In this document: positions 1 through 8,229 of the stretch, piece after piece | Layout: the number at the start of each line of letters is the position of its first letter | How positions within the stretch are numbered: the first letter of the stretch is position 1 | From: JADLHS01 sp044225555 | Lineage (GTDB): Bacteria > Verrucomicrobiota > Verrucomicrobiia > Limisphaerales > JADLHS01 | NCBI GenBank assembly: GCA_044225555.1 | Contig: JBGAIM010000001.1 | Location: 620,001 to 684,000, forward strand | DNA: 64,000 nucleotides | Reading direction: 5' to 3' | The notes under the pieces: model-generated | Databases searched by the model: none | Told to the model about the DNA's origin: nothing | What the model saw: the letters and a program-made list of their open reading frames with translations, nothing else | Translations under genes and position numbers: made by a program

Positions 1-289
1 CGCGATCTGCCAGCGGCTGATGACAGGGTTTGCAGACTGCCCACCATTTTTGTGTGCTGGGATCAGCCGCCATCTTCGCCATGTCGGCGGCAAAGTCCGT
101 CCCCGTGTATTCGAAATAGCTGAACAGGTAGTGCTGCCCATCGGCGAGCCGGCGAAGAAAGATCGAGTAATTCTGGAGGTGGCACGCCTTGATCATCTCC
201 CGCACCTCGGGCCACACCGCCGTGTGGAGCTCTTGGTATTCCGCCAGTTTCTCCGGCCGGACCACGATGACTGAACCATAGCGTTTCAT
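1..289 (-). CDS. rhaM: L-rhamnose mutarotase, 3' end beyond window
   Basis: Read on the minus strand from the ATG at 289, the frame stays open to the window edge and gives about 96 residues beginning MKRYGSVIVV. It carries the features of RhaM: an early segment with His and Trp (ELHTAVWPEV), then NYSIFLRR and FSYFEYTG, then a late WWAVCKPCHQPL stretch. RhaM interconverts the alpha and beta anomers of L-rhamnose and is usually about 104 residues, so only the last few codons are missing. The start lies 5 bp after the rhaT stop, which indicates one operon with rhaT and supports the assignment. The start has no strong Shine-Dalgarno sequence. The product should be cytoplasmic and act on rhamnose imported by RhaT. 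Confidence 0.93.
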   Translation of the reverse strand, partial: MKRYGSVIVVRPEKLAEYQELHTAVWPEVREMIKACHLQNYSIFLRRLADGQHYLFSYFEYTGTDFAADMAKMAADPSTQKWWAVCKPCHQPLADR

Positions 290-294
290 TGGGT

Positions 295-1386
295 TTACTC
301 CGCTGGTTGTGAGGCGCTGGCCTTCGTTCGTTCCTCGGCTTCGTAGTTCCCGTAGGTCAGCAGCAAGACGGCACCCACCAGGATCGCGAGCGCCAGGCCA
401 ATGGTCCCGTGGGTCACCCGGCGGCACGCGCGCCATTCGCGCAACGCCACTCCGACCAGGTTGCTGAACAACACGAGCATGATCATGTGAATCGCCCAAC
501 TGGTGAACTTGTAGTGGCCCATGCGGACGTGGCCGAGGTTGTAAAAGAAAAACTGCCCGTACCAAAAAACCCCGGTCACCACGGCCATCGCCCAGTTCAA
601 GGGCAGGCTGGCCTTTTCCGGTCCCGCGGGGAGCTCGACCAACTCTCCAATCGTTTTGTGCTTGGCGTGCAGATAGAGGCAGTAGATTGCCGTGGTCAGA
701 TACGCGCCGGTGTTTGAAAAGATGTAAACCACATTGCCACGCCACATGCCGGCGCCATGGGCGGACGCCACGTCGGCGATCGGCTCGCCGGCTTCGAGCG
801 CAAAGCCATAAACCGCCGAAAGCACGCCGGCCAGCAATGACAACCCGAGACCTTCCACCAGGGAGAATTCGCCTTTCGCGTCCTTCGCCGTCAGGTCGTT
901 TTCCTTGAACCGGCCCGCAACGCCAGCGAGTGCAATGCCCACCGTGCCGACGACAATGCCACCCACAATCCAGCCCGCGCCCGGTTTGCTCAGCGTGGCA
1001 CCCAGCGTCCCCTTCACCAGCGGCGGAATCAGCGTGCCCAGCACACTCGAAAGCCCGACGGCGATGGCATAGGTGAGCGAAAAGCCGATGTAACGAATCG
1101 AGATGCCGAAGGCCGTTCCGCCGATGCCGTAGGCCGCCCCCAGCAGGAAGGAATTCAGCATCGCGCTGCGGGGCGCCTCCCCCAGCACCGTGAGCAGGTC
1201 GGGTATCGTCAGCGCCGCGCCGAGGAGGGGCAGCAGAAACCAGCAGAACGAAGCCTGGGTCAGCCAGTAAGTCTGCCATGACCAGCGCTTCACCTGCTTC
1301 TGCGGTGTGTAACACGTGGCGGCAAACAGCGCCCCAACGCCGTGAAGAAACACTCCCAGCAGCGGGTTGGACGCAACGGGGTTCAT
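295..1386 (-). CDS. rhaT: L-rhamnose/H+ symporter RhaT
   Basis: This 363-residue protein is almost entirely hydrophobic, with about ten predicted membrane segments, and matches the RhaT permease family in length and layout. Diagnostic stretches are the N-terminal GVGALFAATCYTPQKQVKRW, the glycine-rich LLGAAYGIGGTAFGISI and the late VFWYGQFFFYNLGH. RhaT imports L-rhamnose with a proton across the inner membrane. It lies between a URO-D family gene (3 bp upstream) and rhaM (5 bp downstream) on the same strand, so the three are very probably co-transcribed. No rhamnose isomerase, kinase or aldolase is visible in the window. The family assignment is firm; the substrate is inferred from family and from linkage to rhaM. 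Confidence 0.95.
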   Translation of the reverse strand: MNPVASNPLLGVFLHGVGALFAATCYTPQKQVKRWSWQTYWLTQASFCWFLLPLLGAALTIPDLLTVLGEAPRSAMLNSFLLGAAYGIGGTAFGISIRYIGFSLTYAIAVGLSSVLGTLIPPLVKGTLGATLSKPGAGWIVGGIVVGTVGIALAGVAGRFKENDLTAKDAKGEFSLVEGLGLSLLAGVLSAVYGFALEAGEPIADVASAHGAGMWRGNVVYIFSNTGAYLTTAIYCLYLHAKHKTIGELVELPAGPEKASLPLNWAMAVVTGVFWYGQFFFYNLGHVRMGHYKFTSWAIHMIMLVLFSNLVGVALREWRACRRVTHGTIGLALAILVGAVLLLTYGNYEAEERTKASASQPAE

Positions 1387-1389
1387 CGC

Positions 1390-2595
1390 TCAAATCGCCT
1401 CACGGAATTCCTCGGGCAACTGGAGCGGGTAGTTCCCAAACTCACGCACCAGCTTCACGATGTAATCGTAAGTCTGGCCGGAGACGTTGCTGCTCACGGA
1501 ATGATCGGACTGGAAAATGTACCCGCCGCCGCGCGCGGCATTGAGCTTTCGCAATACTTCGCGGCGGATCGCCTCCCGATCGCCGGTTTCCCAAACCTGG
1601 ATATCGCTGTTGCCGCAGAAGCCGATTTGGTGGCCATACTGCCGCCGCAGTTCCACCACGTCCATGCCCGCTTTGGCTTCCAGCGGATTGTAGGCGTCGA
1701 TCTTCATGTCCACGTAATCCTGAAAGATGGCCTTCACGTTGCCGCAACCGTGATAAATCACCGGCAGGCCGTGGGCGTGCGCGTGGTCGGCGATCTTCGC
1801 CACCCACGGCTTGAAATACTCCCGCCAGTAACGGGGCGACATGAACGTGCATTTCTTGTAGGCCACGTCGCCCCAGATCACAAAGCCATCGAGCAATCCC
1901 GCACCCGCCGCGATCTCCGCCTGGGCCATTTCGAAGTAGAACTCGCCGATGCGGTTGATGACCGCCCCCATCCGTTCCGGTTCTTCGCCCATCCACAACA
2001 TGGCGTTCTGCTGCCCAATCAATCGCGTCAGACATTCGCTCACCTCGATGATGCTGCCGTAAACCGGAAAATCCGGGCGGAGCGATTTGACGGACTCAAT
2101 CCACGGCGGCGTGTCGCGCTGGAATCCGTCCCCCACGCCGGCAATCTGGTTGTCCCCGCGCTCAAAGAACCGTCTCCGATCGGCCGGATCATCGAACATG
2201 GCACGCTCCAGCTTCTCGAAGGAGTCCGTTTCCCAATCGCGCATTTCGGGCATGGGAAATTCGAAATGCTTGTGCATGATCGCGCCGAAGCCGGTCTTGA
2301 CGACAACTTCCTCGGCCGTTTCCCGCAGCGTTTCAAACGGCCGAATCCACGGATCCATGTTCGGGACGGTGACAATCCAGTCGAGGTCGTAGTGGTAATA
2401 GGGATTGGCATCCGGCGGCAGACCCAGTTCCCGTCGCCAGCGCTCGGTAAAGCTGCCCCAGAAGAAATCGCTGATGGGCACGCGATCCGGTTCTTGATGC
2501 CGCAGCGCCGTGTTCAGACGTCGCAACTTTTCCAGTGCGCCTGATTTCCGATCGGCTGGACCAGCGGTCTGGCCTTTGGTGTCGAACATGGCCAT
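1390..2595 (-). CDS. Uroporphyrinogen decarboxylase (URO-D) family protein
   Basis: This 401-residue protein has the URO-D TIM-barrel pattern of the methyltransferase-like branch: a VPISDFFWG motif early, a VIWGDVAYKK segment, then YHGCGNV and IGFCGNSDIQ near the C-terminus. It is longer than HemE and lacks a convincing HemE N-terminal substrate arginine motif, so haem synthesis is unlikely. The gene ends 3 bp before rhaT and so heads the rhamnose uptake operon. Such URO-D homologues often sit in sugar-utilisation loci of Verrucomicrobiota and Planctomycetes, but their reaction is not established. Two ATG codons, at 2595 and 2589, are possible starts. The family is clear and the function is open. 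Confidence 0.85.
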   Translation of the reverse strand: MAMFDTKGQTAGPADRKSGALEKLRRLNTALRHQEPDRVPISDFFWGSFTERWRRELGLPPDANPYYHYDLDWIVTVPNMDPWIRPFETLRETAEEVVVKTGFGAIMHKHFEFPMPEMRDWETDSFEKLERAMFDDPADRRRFFERGDNQIAGVGDGFQRDTPPWIESVKSLRPDFPVYGSIIEVSECLTRLIGQQNAMLWMGEEPERMGAVINRIGEFYFEMAQAEIAAGAGLLDGFVIWGDVAYKKCTFMSPRYWREYFKPWVAKIADHAHAHGLPVIYHGCGNVKAIFQDYVDMKIDAYNPLEAKAGMDVVELRRQYGHQIGFCGNSDIQVWETGDREAIRREVLRKLNAARGGGYIFQSDHSVSSNVSGQTYDYIVKLVREFGNYPLQLPEEFREAI

Positions 2596-2726
2596 GGCTT
2601 GGGTGTTTGGCCAAGCTTCGCCGTCAGCAAGGCCAGAGCAAGGGGAAACCGCTTCCCGGACAAAAACCGCAAGGAGAAAGGCAAATGAGGGTTATTCAGT
2701 TGGAAGATCGCCTGGCGCCGAGGCGT

Positions 2727-3413
2727 TCACGACTCCCTTGGTCGCCGGACGACAACCTCAATCGCCGCTTTGTTCTTGGCGATGTTGTTCGCGGGCAGAA
2801 AACCGCGCCAGTTCACCCCGGGATAAATTACCGCGCCGCGACCGATGATGCTGCCGGGATTCAACACACTGTTACAGCCCACTTCCGCGCCGTCGCCGAT
2901 GAGCGCACCAAACTTCCGCAGGCCGGTATCAAACGGCACACCGTCCTTCTCCACTGTCACATTGCCGGGCAGCGATTTGAGATTGGAGGCAATCACGCCC
3001 GCGCCGAGGTGCGCTTTGTAGCCGAGAATAGAATCGCCGAGATAATTAAAGTGCGGCACCTGACAGTTGTTGAACAGCAGCACGTTCTTGAGTTCGCACG
3101 AATTGCCCACCACGCACCCGTCGCCGACGATGACGTGATCGCGGATGTAGGCGTTGTGACGAATCTGGCAGTTCCTGCCGATAATGGCCGGGCCTTTGAT
3201 CATCGCGCCGTCTTCAACCACTGTGCCTTCGCCGATGAAAACCTTGTCACCGATGTATGCGACGCCCTCGACTTTGTTGTGCAGGGACGGTTTCGCGTTC
3301 GCCTCGACGTAGGCTTTGATTTTCTTGAGCGCTTCCCACGCGTATTCCACGCCCTCGAAAAGTGCGGCATGCTCAGTCTGGCTCAGGTCAAACAAGTCTG
3401 CGGGTTTGAACAT
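2727..3413 (-). CDS. Left-handed beta-helix (hexapeptide repeat) acyl/nucleotidyl-transferase-like protein
   Basis: From the ATG at 3413 the product is 228 residues. After an N-terminal helix of about 50 residues (MFKPADLFDL onward) come many imperfect hexapeptide repeats, for example AYIGDKVFIGEGTVVEDG and AYIRDHVIVGDGCVVGN. These form a left-handed beta-helix like the C-terminal half of GlmU and related sugar-phosphate transferases. There is no nucleotide-binding GxG pyrophosphorylase domain, so it is a stand-alone acyltransferase-like or UGPase C-terminal-like protein. A TTG at 3419 would add only two residues and lies in a palindromic element, so the ATG is preferred. That element (3419-3484) occupies the whole leader of this gene. 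Substrate is unknown. Confidence 0.85.
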   Translation of the reverse strand: MFKPADLFDLSQTEHAALFEGVEYAWEALKKIKAYVEANAKPSLHNKVEGVAYIGDKVFIGEGTVVEDGAMIKGPAIIGRNCQIRHNAYIRDHVIVGDGCVVGNSCELKNVLLFNNCQVPHFNYLGDSILGYKAHLGAGVIASNLKSLPGNVTVEKDGVPFDTGLRKFGALIGDGAEVGCNSVLNPGSIIGRGAVIYPGVNWRGFLPANNIAKNKAAIEVVVRRPRES

Positions 3414-3418
3414 GCGCA

Positions 3419-3484
3419 AAGTGTAGGGCAGGCGTCACGCCTGTCTCCATTTTTTTCTGCGGTCAGAAACCGCGCTCCACACTT
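3419..3484. repeat. Two-hairpin palindromic element, copy A
   Basis: A 66-bp element has inverted 6-bp ends (AAGTGT at 3419-3424, ACACTT at 3479-3484). It encloses two hairpins: CAGGCG/CGCCTG with a 3-nt loop at 3429-3443, and GCGGT/ACCGC with a 5-nt loop at 3459-3473. It fills most of the spacer between the divergent acyltransferase and sulfatase genes, and begins 5 bp upstream of the acyltransferase ATG. It shares its layout with the elements at 18311, 25875 and 27511, and the GTAGGG/GGAGCG end motifs with some of them. Confidence 0.6.
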
Positions 3485-3521
3485 GCCGGCCTGTTTTTGC
3501 CATGTTATCCCGCTCTCGTTC

Positions 3522-4868
3522 ATGACAACCGCGAAGTCCCTGCTGCTGGTTCTGCTTTCCTGCCTGTGTTGTGCCGCCGCGGAAAGCCAGCGCCTCAATA
3601 TAGTACTTATTCTCACCGATGACATGGGGTTCGGCGATATAGGTTGCTACGGAGGCAAGTTCGCACCGACGCCAAACATTGATCGCATGGCGAAGGAGGG
3701 AATTCGCTTCACGCAGTATTATTCCGCATCGCCGATTTGTTCGCCTTCGCGCACGGGAATTCTCACCGGCATGTATCCGGCGCGTTGGCGCATTGCGAGT
3801 TATCTTCAGACACGCAAAGGCAATGCAGCTTGTGAGCAGGCGGATTTTCTCTATCCCAAAGCTCCCTCAATCGCGCGCACGCTGAAGTCCGCCGGCTACG
3901 CGACTGGGCATTTTGGCAAATGGCACATGGGCGGTGGACGCGATGTGACGAACGCGCCGCCGTTCAGTGCCTACGGTTTCGACGAACACGCGAGCACTTA
4001 CGAAAGTCCTGAGCCGCATCCGGATATCACGGCAACAAACTGGATTTGGTCGCCCCAGGACAAGGTGAAACGTTGGGATCGTACCGCGTTCTTCGTGGAC
4101 AAGACGCTGGATTTCCTGAAGCGGAACAAAGGACGGAAACCGTGCTTCGTCAATCTCTGGCCCGACGATGTCCACACGCCCTGGGTGCCGAGCGATGAGC
4201 GGTTGTCGGAATATCCCAACGGCCCGGAGCAGCAGCGGAAGTTCCGCGCCGTGCTGGACGAATACGACCGTCAGTTCGGCCGCTTCTTCGCCAGTTTGAA
4301 GGAACTAGGGATTGATGACAACACGCTCGTGGTTTTCACCAGTGACAATGGCGCGTTGCCGACTTTCAATGGCCGTCGTTCCGCGCCGTTTCGGGGCAGC
4401 AAGTTGAGTCTTTACGAGGGCGGCATACGGATGCCTTTCATCGTGCGCTGGCCGGGACACATGCCGGCGGGACGACTGGATGAACAGTCGGTGTTATGCG
4501 CGGTGGATTTGTTTCCGTCACTATGTGCCCTCGCCAATGTGCCGTTGCCCTCGGGCGTGGCTTTCGACGGTGAAGATTTCTCCGCCACCTGGTTGGGAAA
4601 GCAAACGACCAAGCGTCGTGCGCCGTTGTTCTGGGAATACGGACGCAATACGAATTCCTTTGCTTTCCCCGAAGGTAAAGACCGCAGCCCGAACGTCGCC
4701 GTGCGTGACGGAAACTGGAAGTTGTTGATCCATGCGGACGGAACAGGCGCGGAGCTTTACGACTTGGCCAAGGACGTAGCCGAGCAGAACAATCTTGCTG
4801 AATCGCAAGCTGCAGTAACGAAACGGCTGTCGGAGGCCGCGTTGAACTGGCGCAAGTCATTGCCGTAA
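3522..4868 (+). CDS. Secreted sulfatase (arylsulfatase family)
   Basis: Starting at the ATG at 3522 the protein is 448 residues with a signal peptide (MTTAKSLLLVLLSCLCCAAA). The open frame runs far upstream, but that extension is antisense to the acyltransferase and is not real. The formylglycine site is CSPSR with Cys73, followed by TGILTG. Metal ligands are the Asp pair in LTDDMGFGD (33-34) and the TSDNGA motif in the second half; GHFGKWHMG is also typical. The enzyme would hydrolyse sulfate esters, probably of algal or host polysaccharides, in the periplasm or outside. No anaerobic or aerobic sulfatase-maturating enzyme is seen next to it. The exact substrate cannot be told. Confidence 0.93.
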   Translation: MTTAKSLLLVLLSCLCCAAAESQRLNIVLILTDDMGFGDIGCYGGKFAPTPNIDRMAKEGIRFTQYYSASPICSPSRTGILTGMYPARWRIASYLQTRKGNAACEQADFLYPKAPSIARTLKSAGYATGHFGKWHMGGGRDVTNAPPFSAYGFDEHASTYESPEPHPDITATNWIWSPQDKVKRWDRTAFFVDKTLDFLKRNKGRKPCFVNLWPDDVHTPWVPSDERLSEYPNGPEQQRKFRAVLDEYDRQFGRFFASLKELGIDDNTLVVFTSDNGALPTFNGRRSAPFRGSKLSLYEGGIRMPFIVRWPGHMPAGRLDEQSVLCAVDLFPSLCALANVPLPSGVAFDGEDFSATWLGKQTTKRRAPLFWEYGRNTNSFAFPEGKDRSPNVAVRDGNWKLLIHADGTGAELYDLAKDVAEQNNLAESQAAVTKRLSEAALNWRKSLP

Positions 4869-4925
4869 TTCCAACCTCTGCCCCGTCTTTCATTTTGTCC
4901 CGGTTGCGCTATCCTGCGCTCGTTC

Positions 4926-5606
4926 ATGAAAGAACAATACATTGCTGCGAAAGAGCGTTGGGCCGCCAAGATGGCTGGCAAAGCCAAGCCCACGGTTCGC
5001 TCAAAGGATCGACTCCCGCCCGGCCAGCGGCAGGTCCACAACTTTCCCGTGCTCGATCTCGGCATTCAGCCGGAAGTCGCGTTGGACAAGTGGGAACTCA
5101 AGATCGGCGGCAAGGTGGAGAATCCAGTGACTTTGGACTGGCAACAGTTTATGGCATTGCCGCAGTTCACCGACGTGAGCGACTTTCATTGCGTCACCAC
5201 TTGGAGTCAATACGACATGCAATTCTCCGGCGTGGCGTTTTTCACTTTGGCCGACCTCGTTAAGCCGAAAGCAGAAGCCTCGCACGTGTTCTTCAAGAGC
5301 TACGATGGTTACTCGACCAACAATCCCATCGAGGTCTGCATGGACGACGACGTTTTGATTGCCCATTCGTGGAACGGCAAGCCGCTGGACAAGGAACATG
5401 GCGGACCGGCGCGCGTGATCATTCCCAAACGCTACGCCTGGAAAGGCGCGAAGTTTGTTCGCGAAATCACCTTTATGGACCGAGACATTCTCGGCTTCTG
5501 GGAAGTGCGTGGTTATTCGAACTCCGCTGACCCGTGGTTGGAGGAGCGTTTTGCCGATCCTAAGAACATCCCGCCAGGCTTTGGAAGCGAGACTGCCGTT
5601 TACTGA
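4926..5606 (+). CDS. Sulfite-oxidase-like molybdopterin-dependent oxidoreductase
   Basis: This 226-residue protein corresponds to the molybdopterin-binding domain of the sulfite oxidase family in the short cytosolic YuiH-like form. The conserved molybdenum-ligand cysteine is Cys89 in DFHCVTTWS. Further family marks are the GGPARVIIPKRYAWKGAK segment and WEVRGYSN near the end. There is no Tat signal (the N-terminus is MKEQYIAAKE), no haem domain and no dimerisation domain. The reaction is unknown for most members of this branch. It stands alone between the sulfatase (57 bp upstream) and the cysteine desulfurase, separated from the latter by a large palindrome. Confidence 0.9.
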   Translation: MKEQYIAAKERWAAKMAGKAKPTVRSKDRLPPGQRQVHNFPVLDLGIQPEVALDKWELKIGGKVENPVTLDWQQFMALPQFTDVSDFHCVTTWSQYDMQFSGVAFFTLADLVKPKAEASHVFFKSYDGYSTNNPIEVCMDDDVLIAHSWNGKPLDKEHGGPARVIIPKRYAWKGAKFVREITFMDRDILGFWEVRGYSNSADPWLEERFADPKNIPPGFGSETAVY

Positions 5607-5633
5607 ATATGAACTGTGCTTTCGCATTTTTAC

Positions 5634-5706
5634 GGAGCGCCGGCCTCCGGGCACGGCGCGTTGATACGCAAAAGACAGTTCGGGCCGTGCCGGAGGCCGG
5701 CGCTCC
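5634..5706. repeat. Long palindromic repeat (near-perfect hairpin)
   Basis: The arms at 5634-5657 and 5684-5706 pair over 17 perfect base pairs (from GGAGCGCCGG), then a one-base bulge, then seven more (GCACGGC/GCCGTGC), around a 26-nt loop. It lies between the sulfite-oxidase-like gene and the cysteine desulfurase. There is no T-tract on either side, so a simple rho-independent terminator is unlikely. It resembles a dispersed REP/MITE-type element and shares its GGAGCG end with the element at 27511. Confidence 0.75.
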
Positions 5707-5718
5707 TGCTGCTTAATC

Positions 5719-6870
5719 ATGCCCCGGACGATTTACTTCGATTACAACGCCACCACGCCCCTGGATGCGCAGGTCCGTGAGGCGATGCTGCCTCTCCTTA
5801 GTGAAGTTTGGGGAAATCCTTCCAGCGTCCATCACGTCGGCCAACTCGCCCGCGCGGCACTCGATGAGGCCCGAGACCGGGCTTCGCGGGTCCTGAAATG
5901 CAAGCCCAGCGAGGTCATTTTCACCAGTGGCGGCACGGAGAGTAACAACCTGGCCATCTTCGGTGCGGCCCGCATGTTGGCCAAAAAAGGAAAGCGCCTC
6001 ATCACTTCGGCCATTGAGCACCACGCCGTGCTGCATTGCTTTGATTACCTGGAAGCCAAGGAAGGATTTCAGGTCACCCGGCTTCCGGTGGATTCGGAAG
6101 GCCGCATTTCGCCGGAAGACTTGAAGGGCGCACTTCGCGCCGACACGACGCTGGTTTCCATCATGGCGGCCAATAATGAGATCGGCACGATTCAACCAGT
6201 CGCGGAATTAGGCGCGATTTGCCGCGAGCGCGGCGTGCTTTTTCACACGGACGCGGTGCAATGGTTTGGCAAGGAACCCTTCGCAAACATTGACCAGTTC
6301 AATTCGGACTTGGTCTCCGTCTGCGCCCACAAGTTTCACGGGCCGAAGGGCGCGGGACTGCTCTACATCCGCTCGCCCCTGCACCCGGACCCGATTCTTT
6401 TCGGCGGCGGCCATGAGCATGAGCGCCGCGCCGGCACGGAGAATCTTGCGGCGATCGCCGGCCTGGTGGAGGCGCTGGAGCGCTTTGTGCCCACGCCAGT
6501 TTTCAACACCAACCTCCTCCGCCCGCTGGGTGACCGTTTGTTGGGCCTGATTGAAAAGCTTCCCGGGGTTCAATTCGTGGGTTCACGCTCCCAACGACTG
6601 GCCAATACGGTTTCATTCCTCGTCGAAGGCGCGGATAGCATTGCTTTGCTGGCGGGTTTGGACATGGAAGGTATTTGTGCTTCGAGCGGCTCTGCTTGTT
6701 CTGCCGGGTCGCTGGAACCTTCCCATGTGATTTCAGCACTGGGAGTCCGGCGCGAACTGGCAAATTCACTGGTTCGTTTCTCGCTGGGTCGGGATTCAAC
6801 CCTGGAGGAAGTCGAACTGGTCGAGCAGGTGTTGCCAAAAGTGATAAGCCGCGCACAACGTGTGAAATGA
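5719..6870 (+). CDS. Cysteine desulfurase, NifS/IscS family
   Basis: This 383-residue class V PLP enzyme begins with the family mark MPRTIYFDYNATTPLD. The PLP-binding lysine is Lys205 in CAHKFHGPKG, preceded by HTDAVQ (Asp178) and by the EHHAVL histidines near residue 101. The persulfide-forming cysteine is Cys327 in SGSACSAGS, on the long loop typical of the NifS/IscS group rather than SufS. It removes sulfur from L-cysteine for Fe-S clusters, tRNA thiolation or other sulfur transfer. No iscU or other cluster-assembly gene lies beside it; the next gene is dnaN. A larE gene, also involved in sulfur transfer, lies about 36 kb away but there is no evidence linking the two. Confidence 0.94.
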   Translation: MPRTIYFDYNATTPLDAQVREAMLPLLSEVWGNPSSVHHVGQLARAALDEARDRASRVLKCKPSEVIFTSGGTESNNLAIFGAARMLAKKGKRLITSAIEHHAVLHCFDYLEAKEGFQVTRLPVDSEGRISPEDLKGALRADTTLVSIMAANNEIGTIQPVAELGAICRERGVLFHTDAVQWFGKEPFANIDQFNSDLVSVCAHKFHGPKGAGLLYIRSPLHPDPILFGGGHEHERRAGTENLAAIAGLVEALERFVPTPVFNTNLLRPLGDRLLGLIEKLPGVQFVGSRSQRLANTVSFLVEGADSIALLAGLDMEGICASSGSACSAGSLEPSHVISALGVRRELANSLVRFSLGRDSTLEEVELVEQVLPKVISRAQRVK

Positions 6871-7022
6871 TCCGGCAGTTCCTGTGAATGACGTGCCGAT
6901 TGTGTGAACAGCGCGAATAAGTTTTCGGTTTTTGGCTGGTGTTGGTCGGCGAATTTCGGTTTCCTCCTTGCGCAAGTCGTTGTGGCTTCCTTGACATGGA
7001 AGTTTGTGTGCCTTATTCACAC
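6861..7022. promoter_or_regulatory. DnaA-box-like cluster upstream of dnaN
   Basis: The dnaN leader holds TTATTCACA at 7013-7021, an exact match to the DnaA-box consensus TTWTNCACA. Three TGTGAA motifs in the opposite orientation lie at 6861 (TGTGAAATG), 6883 (TGTGAATGA) and 6903 (TGTGAACAG), with one or more mismatches to the box. GTGTG/CACAC also forms an inverted repeat around the best box (7006-7022). The sequence supports a possible DnaA-controlled site or part of an origin. There is no obvious AT-rich unwinding region and no dnaA gene in the window. Confidence 0.35.
6991..7019 (+). promoter_or_regulatory. Candidate sigma-70-type promoter for dnaN
   Basis: A perfect TTGACA at 6991-6996 is followed, after 17 bp, by TATTCA at 7014-7019. 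The -10 element is weak, matching only the first three positions of TATAAT, but spacing and position (54 bp before the dnaN ATG) are right. The -10 overlaps the DnaA-box-like TTATTCACA, which would allow DnaA to regulate dnaN. Confidence 0.4.
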
Positions 7023-7072
7023 GCCTTAATACGGATACGTTTTTGAAGAAAAGAAACATCTATTAGCCCGGC

Positions 7073-8182
7073 ATGAACCTGACCATCTCGAAGGAACAGC
7101 TCCTGAACGGTCTGCAAGCTGTCCAAAATGTCGTGAGCACGCGCACCACGCTGCCGATCCTTTCCAACGTGCTCATGCGCGCCGAAGACAATCGTCTGGA
7201 ATTCACGGCGACCGACCTGGATGTCACGGTTTCCTGTGCCGTTGAGGCCAGCGCGAAGAAGGGCGGCTCGGTCACTCTGCCGGTGAAAAAGCTTTTTGGC
7301 ATTGCGCGCGAACTGGCCGGCGGCGAGATCGAGATGGAAGTGGACGAAAAGAACGTGTGCAGCGTCCGGTCCGGCCCTTCGTTCTACAAGATTCACGGTT
7401 TGTCCGCGGATGAATTCCCTCCCATGACGAAGTTCAAGGAGGACAAGAAGGTCACCGTCACCCAGGACAAGCTGAAAGGGATGATGAAGAAGACCTCGTT
7501 CGCGATCTCGACGGACGAAGCGCGTTATGTGCTGAACGGGATTTTCATCAGCCTCAAAGATCACAAGATGACGATTGTGGCCACGGATGGACGCCGGTTG
7601 GCCTTGGTGGATGAGGAAGTGGACGTCTCGGAGAAGAGTCAGGGAGAATTCATCATTCCTGCAAAGGCCGTGAATGAACTCAACCGTCTGTTGCAAGACA
7701 AAGGCGAAGTCACCATCAAATATGCCGAGAATCAGGCGGAGTTTACATTAAACGACGACAAGGGATTCTCCGTGGTCATCGTGACCAAGCTGATTGAGGG
7801 CAATTATCCCAACTACCGACAGGTTATTCCCGCCGAGACCAAGGAACGCATCAGCCTGCCGCGCGAAGAATTTCTCCACGCCTTGAAACGCGCCGAGATC
7901 ATGACCAGCGAGAAGGCTAACTCGGTGAAACTGACTTTCGGCAAACACAACCTGGCGATCACGGCCAACAGCCCGGAAGTCGGCGAAGCGCGGGAAAGCA
8001 TCGCGGTTAATTATCAAGGCAAGGAAATCGCGATTGCTTTCAATCCGAAGTACATGATCGACCCACTGAACGCGCTCACCAATGACGAGGTGTTCATTGA
8101 GCTGATTGATGAGTTGAGCCCGGGTGTGCTCAAGATCAACGGCCCGTTCCTCTACGTCGTCATGCCAATGCGGCTGAGCTGA
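7073..8182 (+). CDS. dnaN: DNA polymerase III subunit beta (sliding clamp)
   Basis: This 369-residue protein matches the beta clamp over its full length. It has three similar domains of about 120 residues, with N-terminal MNLTISKEQLLNGLQAVQNVVSTR-type sequence, TLPILSNVLM near residue 27, and the C-terminal family ending PFLYVVMPMRLS. It forms the ring-shaped dimer that tethers DNA polymerase III to DNA. dnaA and recF, frequent neighbours, are absent here. The ATG at 7073 is the only sensible start. The leader contains DnaA-box-like sites and a candidate promoter. Confidence 0.97.
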   Translation: MNLTISKEQLLNGLQAVQNVVSTRTTLPILSNVLMRAEDNRLEFTATDLDVTVSCAVEASAKKGGSVTLPVKKLFGIARELAGGEIEMEVDEKNVCSVRSGPSFYKIHGLSADEFPPMTKFKEDKKVTVTQDKLKGMMKKTSFAISTDEARYVLNGIFISLKDHKMTIVATDGRRLALVDEEVDVSEKSQGEFIIPAKAVNELNRLLQDKGEVTIKYAENQAEFTLNDDKGFSVVIVTKLIEGNYPNYRQVIPAETKERISLPREEFLHALKRAEIMTSEKANSVKLTFGKHNLAITANSPEVGEARESIAVNYQGKEIAIAFNPKYMIDPLNALTNDEVFIELIDELSPGVLKINGPFLYVVMPMRLS

Positions 8183-8229
8183 CGAACCTCTGCGCTTGCA
8201 GAGTGGAGTAATTCGCATAGAAAGAGCGG

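Noticed and set aside
1342..2544. 400-codon plus-strand open frame
   Set aside because: It is antisense to the URO-D gene. Its sequence is low-complexity and matches no family, while the minus-strand product is clearly conserved.
2535..3521. Long N-terminal extension of the sulfatase frame
   Set aside because: It is antisense to the hexapeptide acyltransferase, and a normal signal peptide begins at the ATG at 3522.
5634..5706. Palindrome considered as terminator of the sulfite-oxidase-like gene
   Set aside because: The hairpin has a 26-nt loop and no T-tract on either strand.
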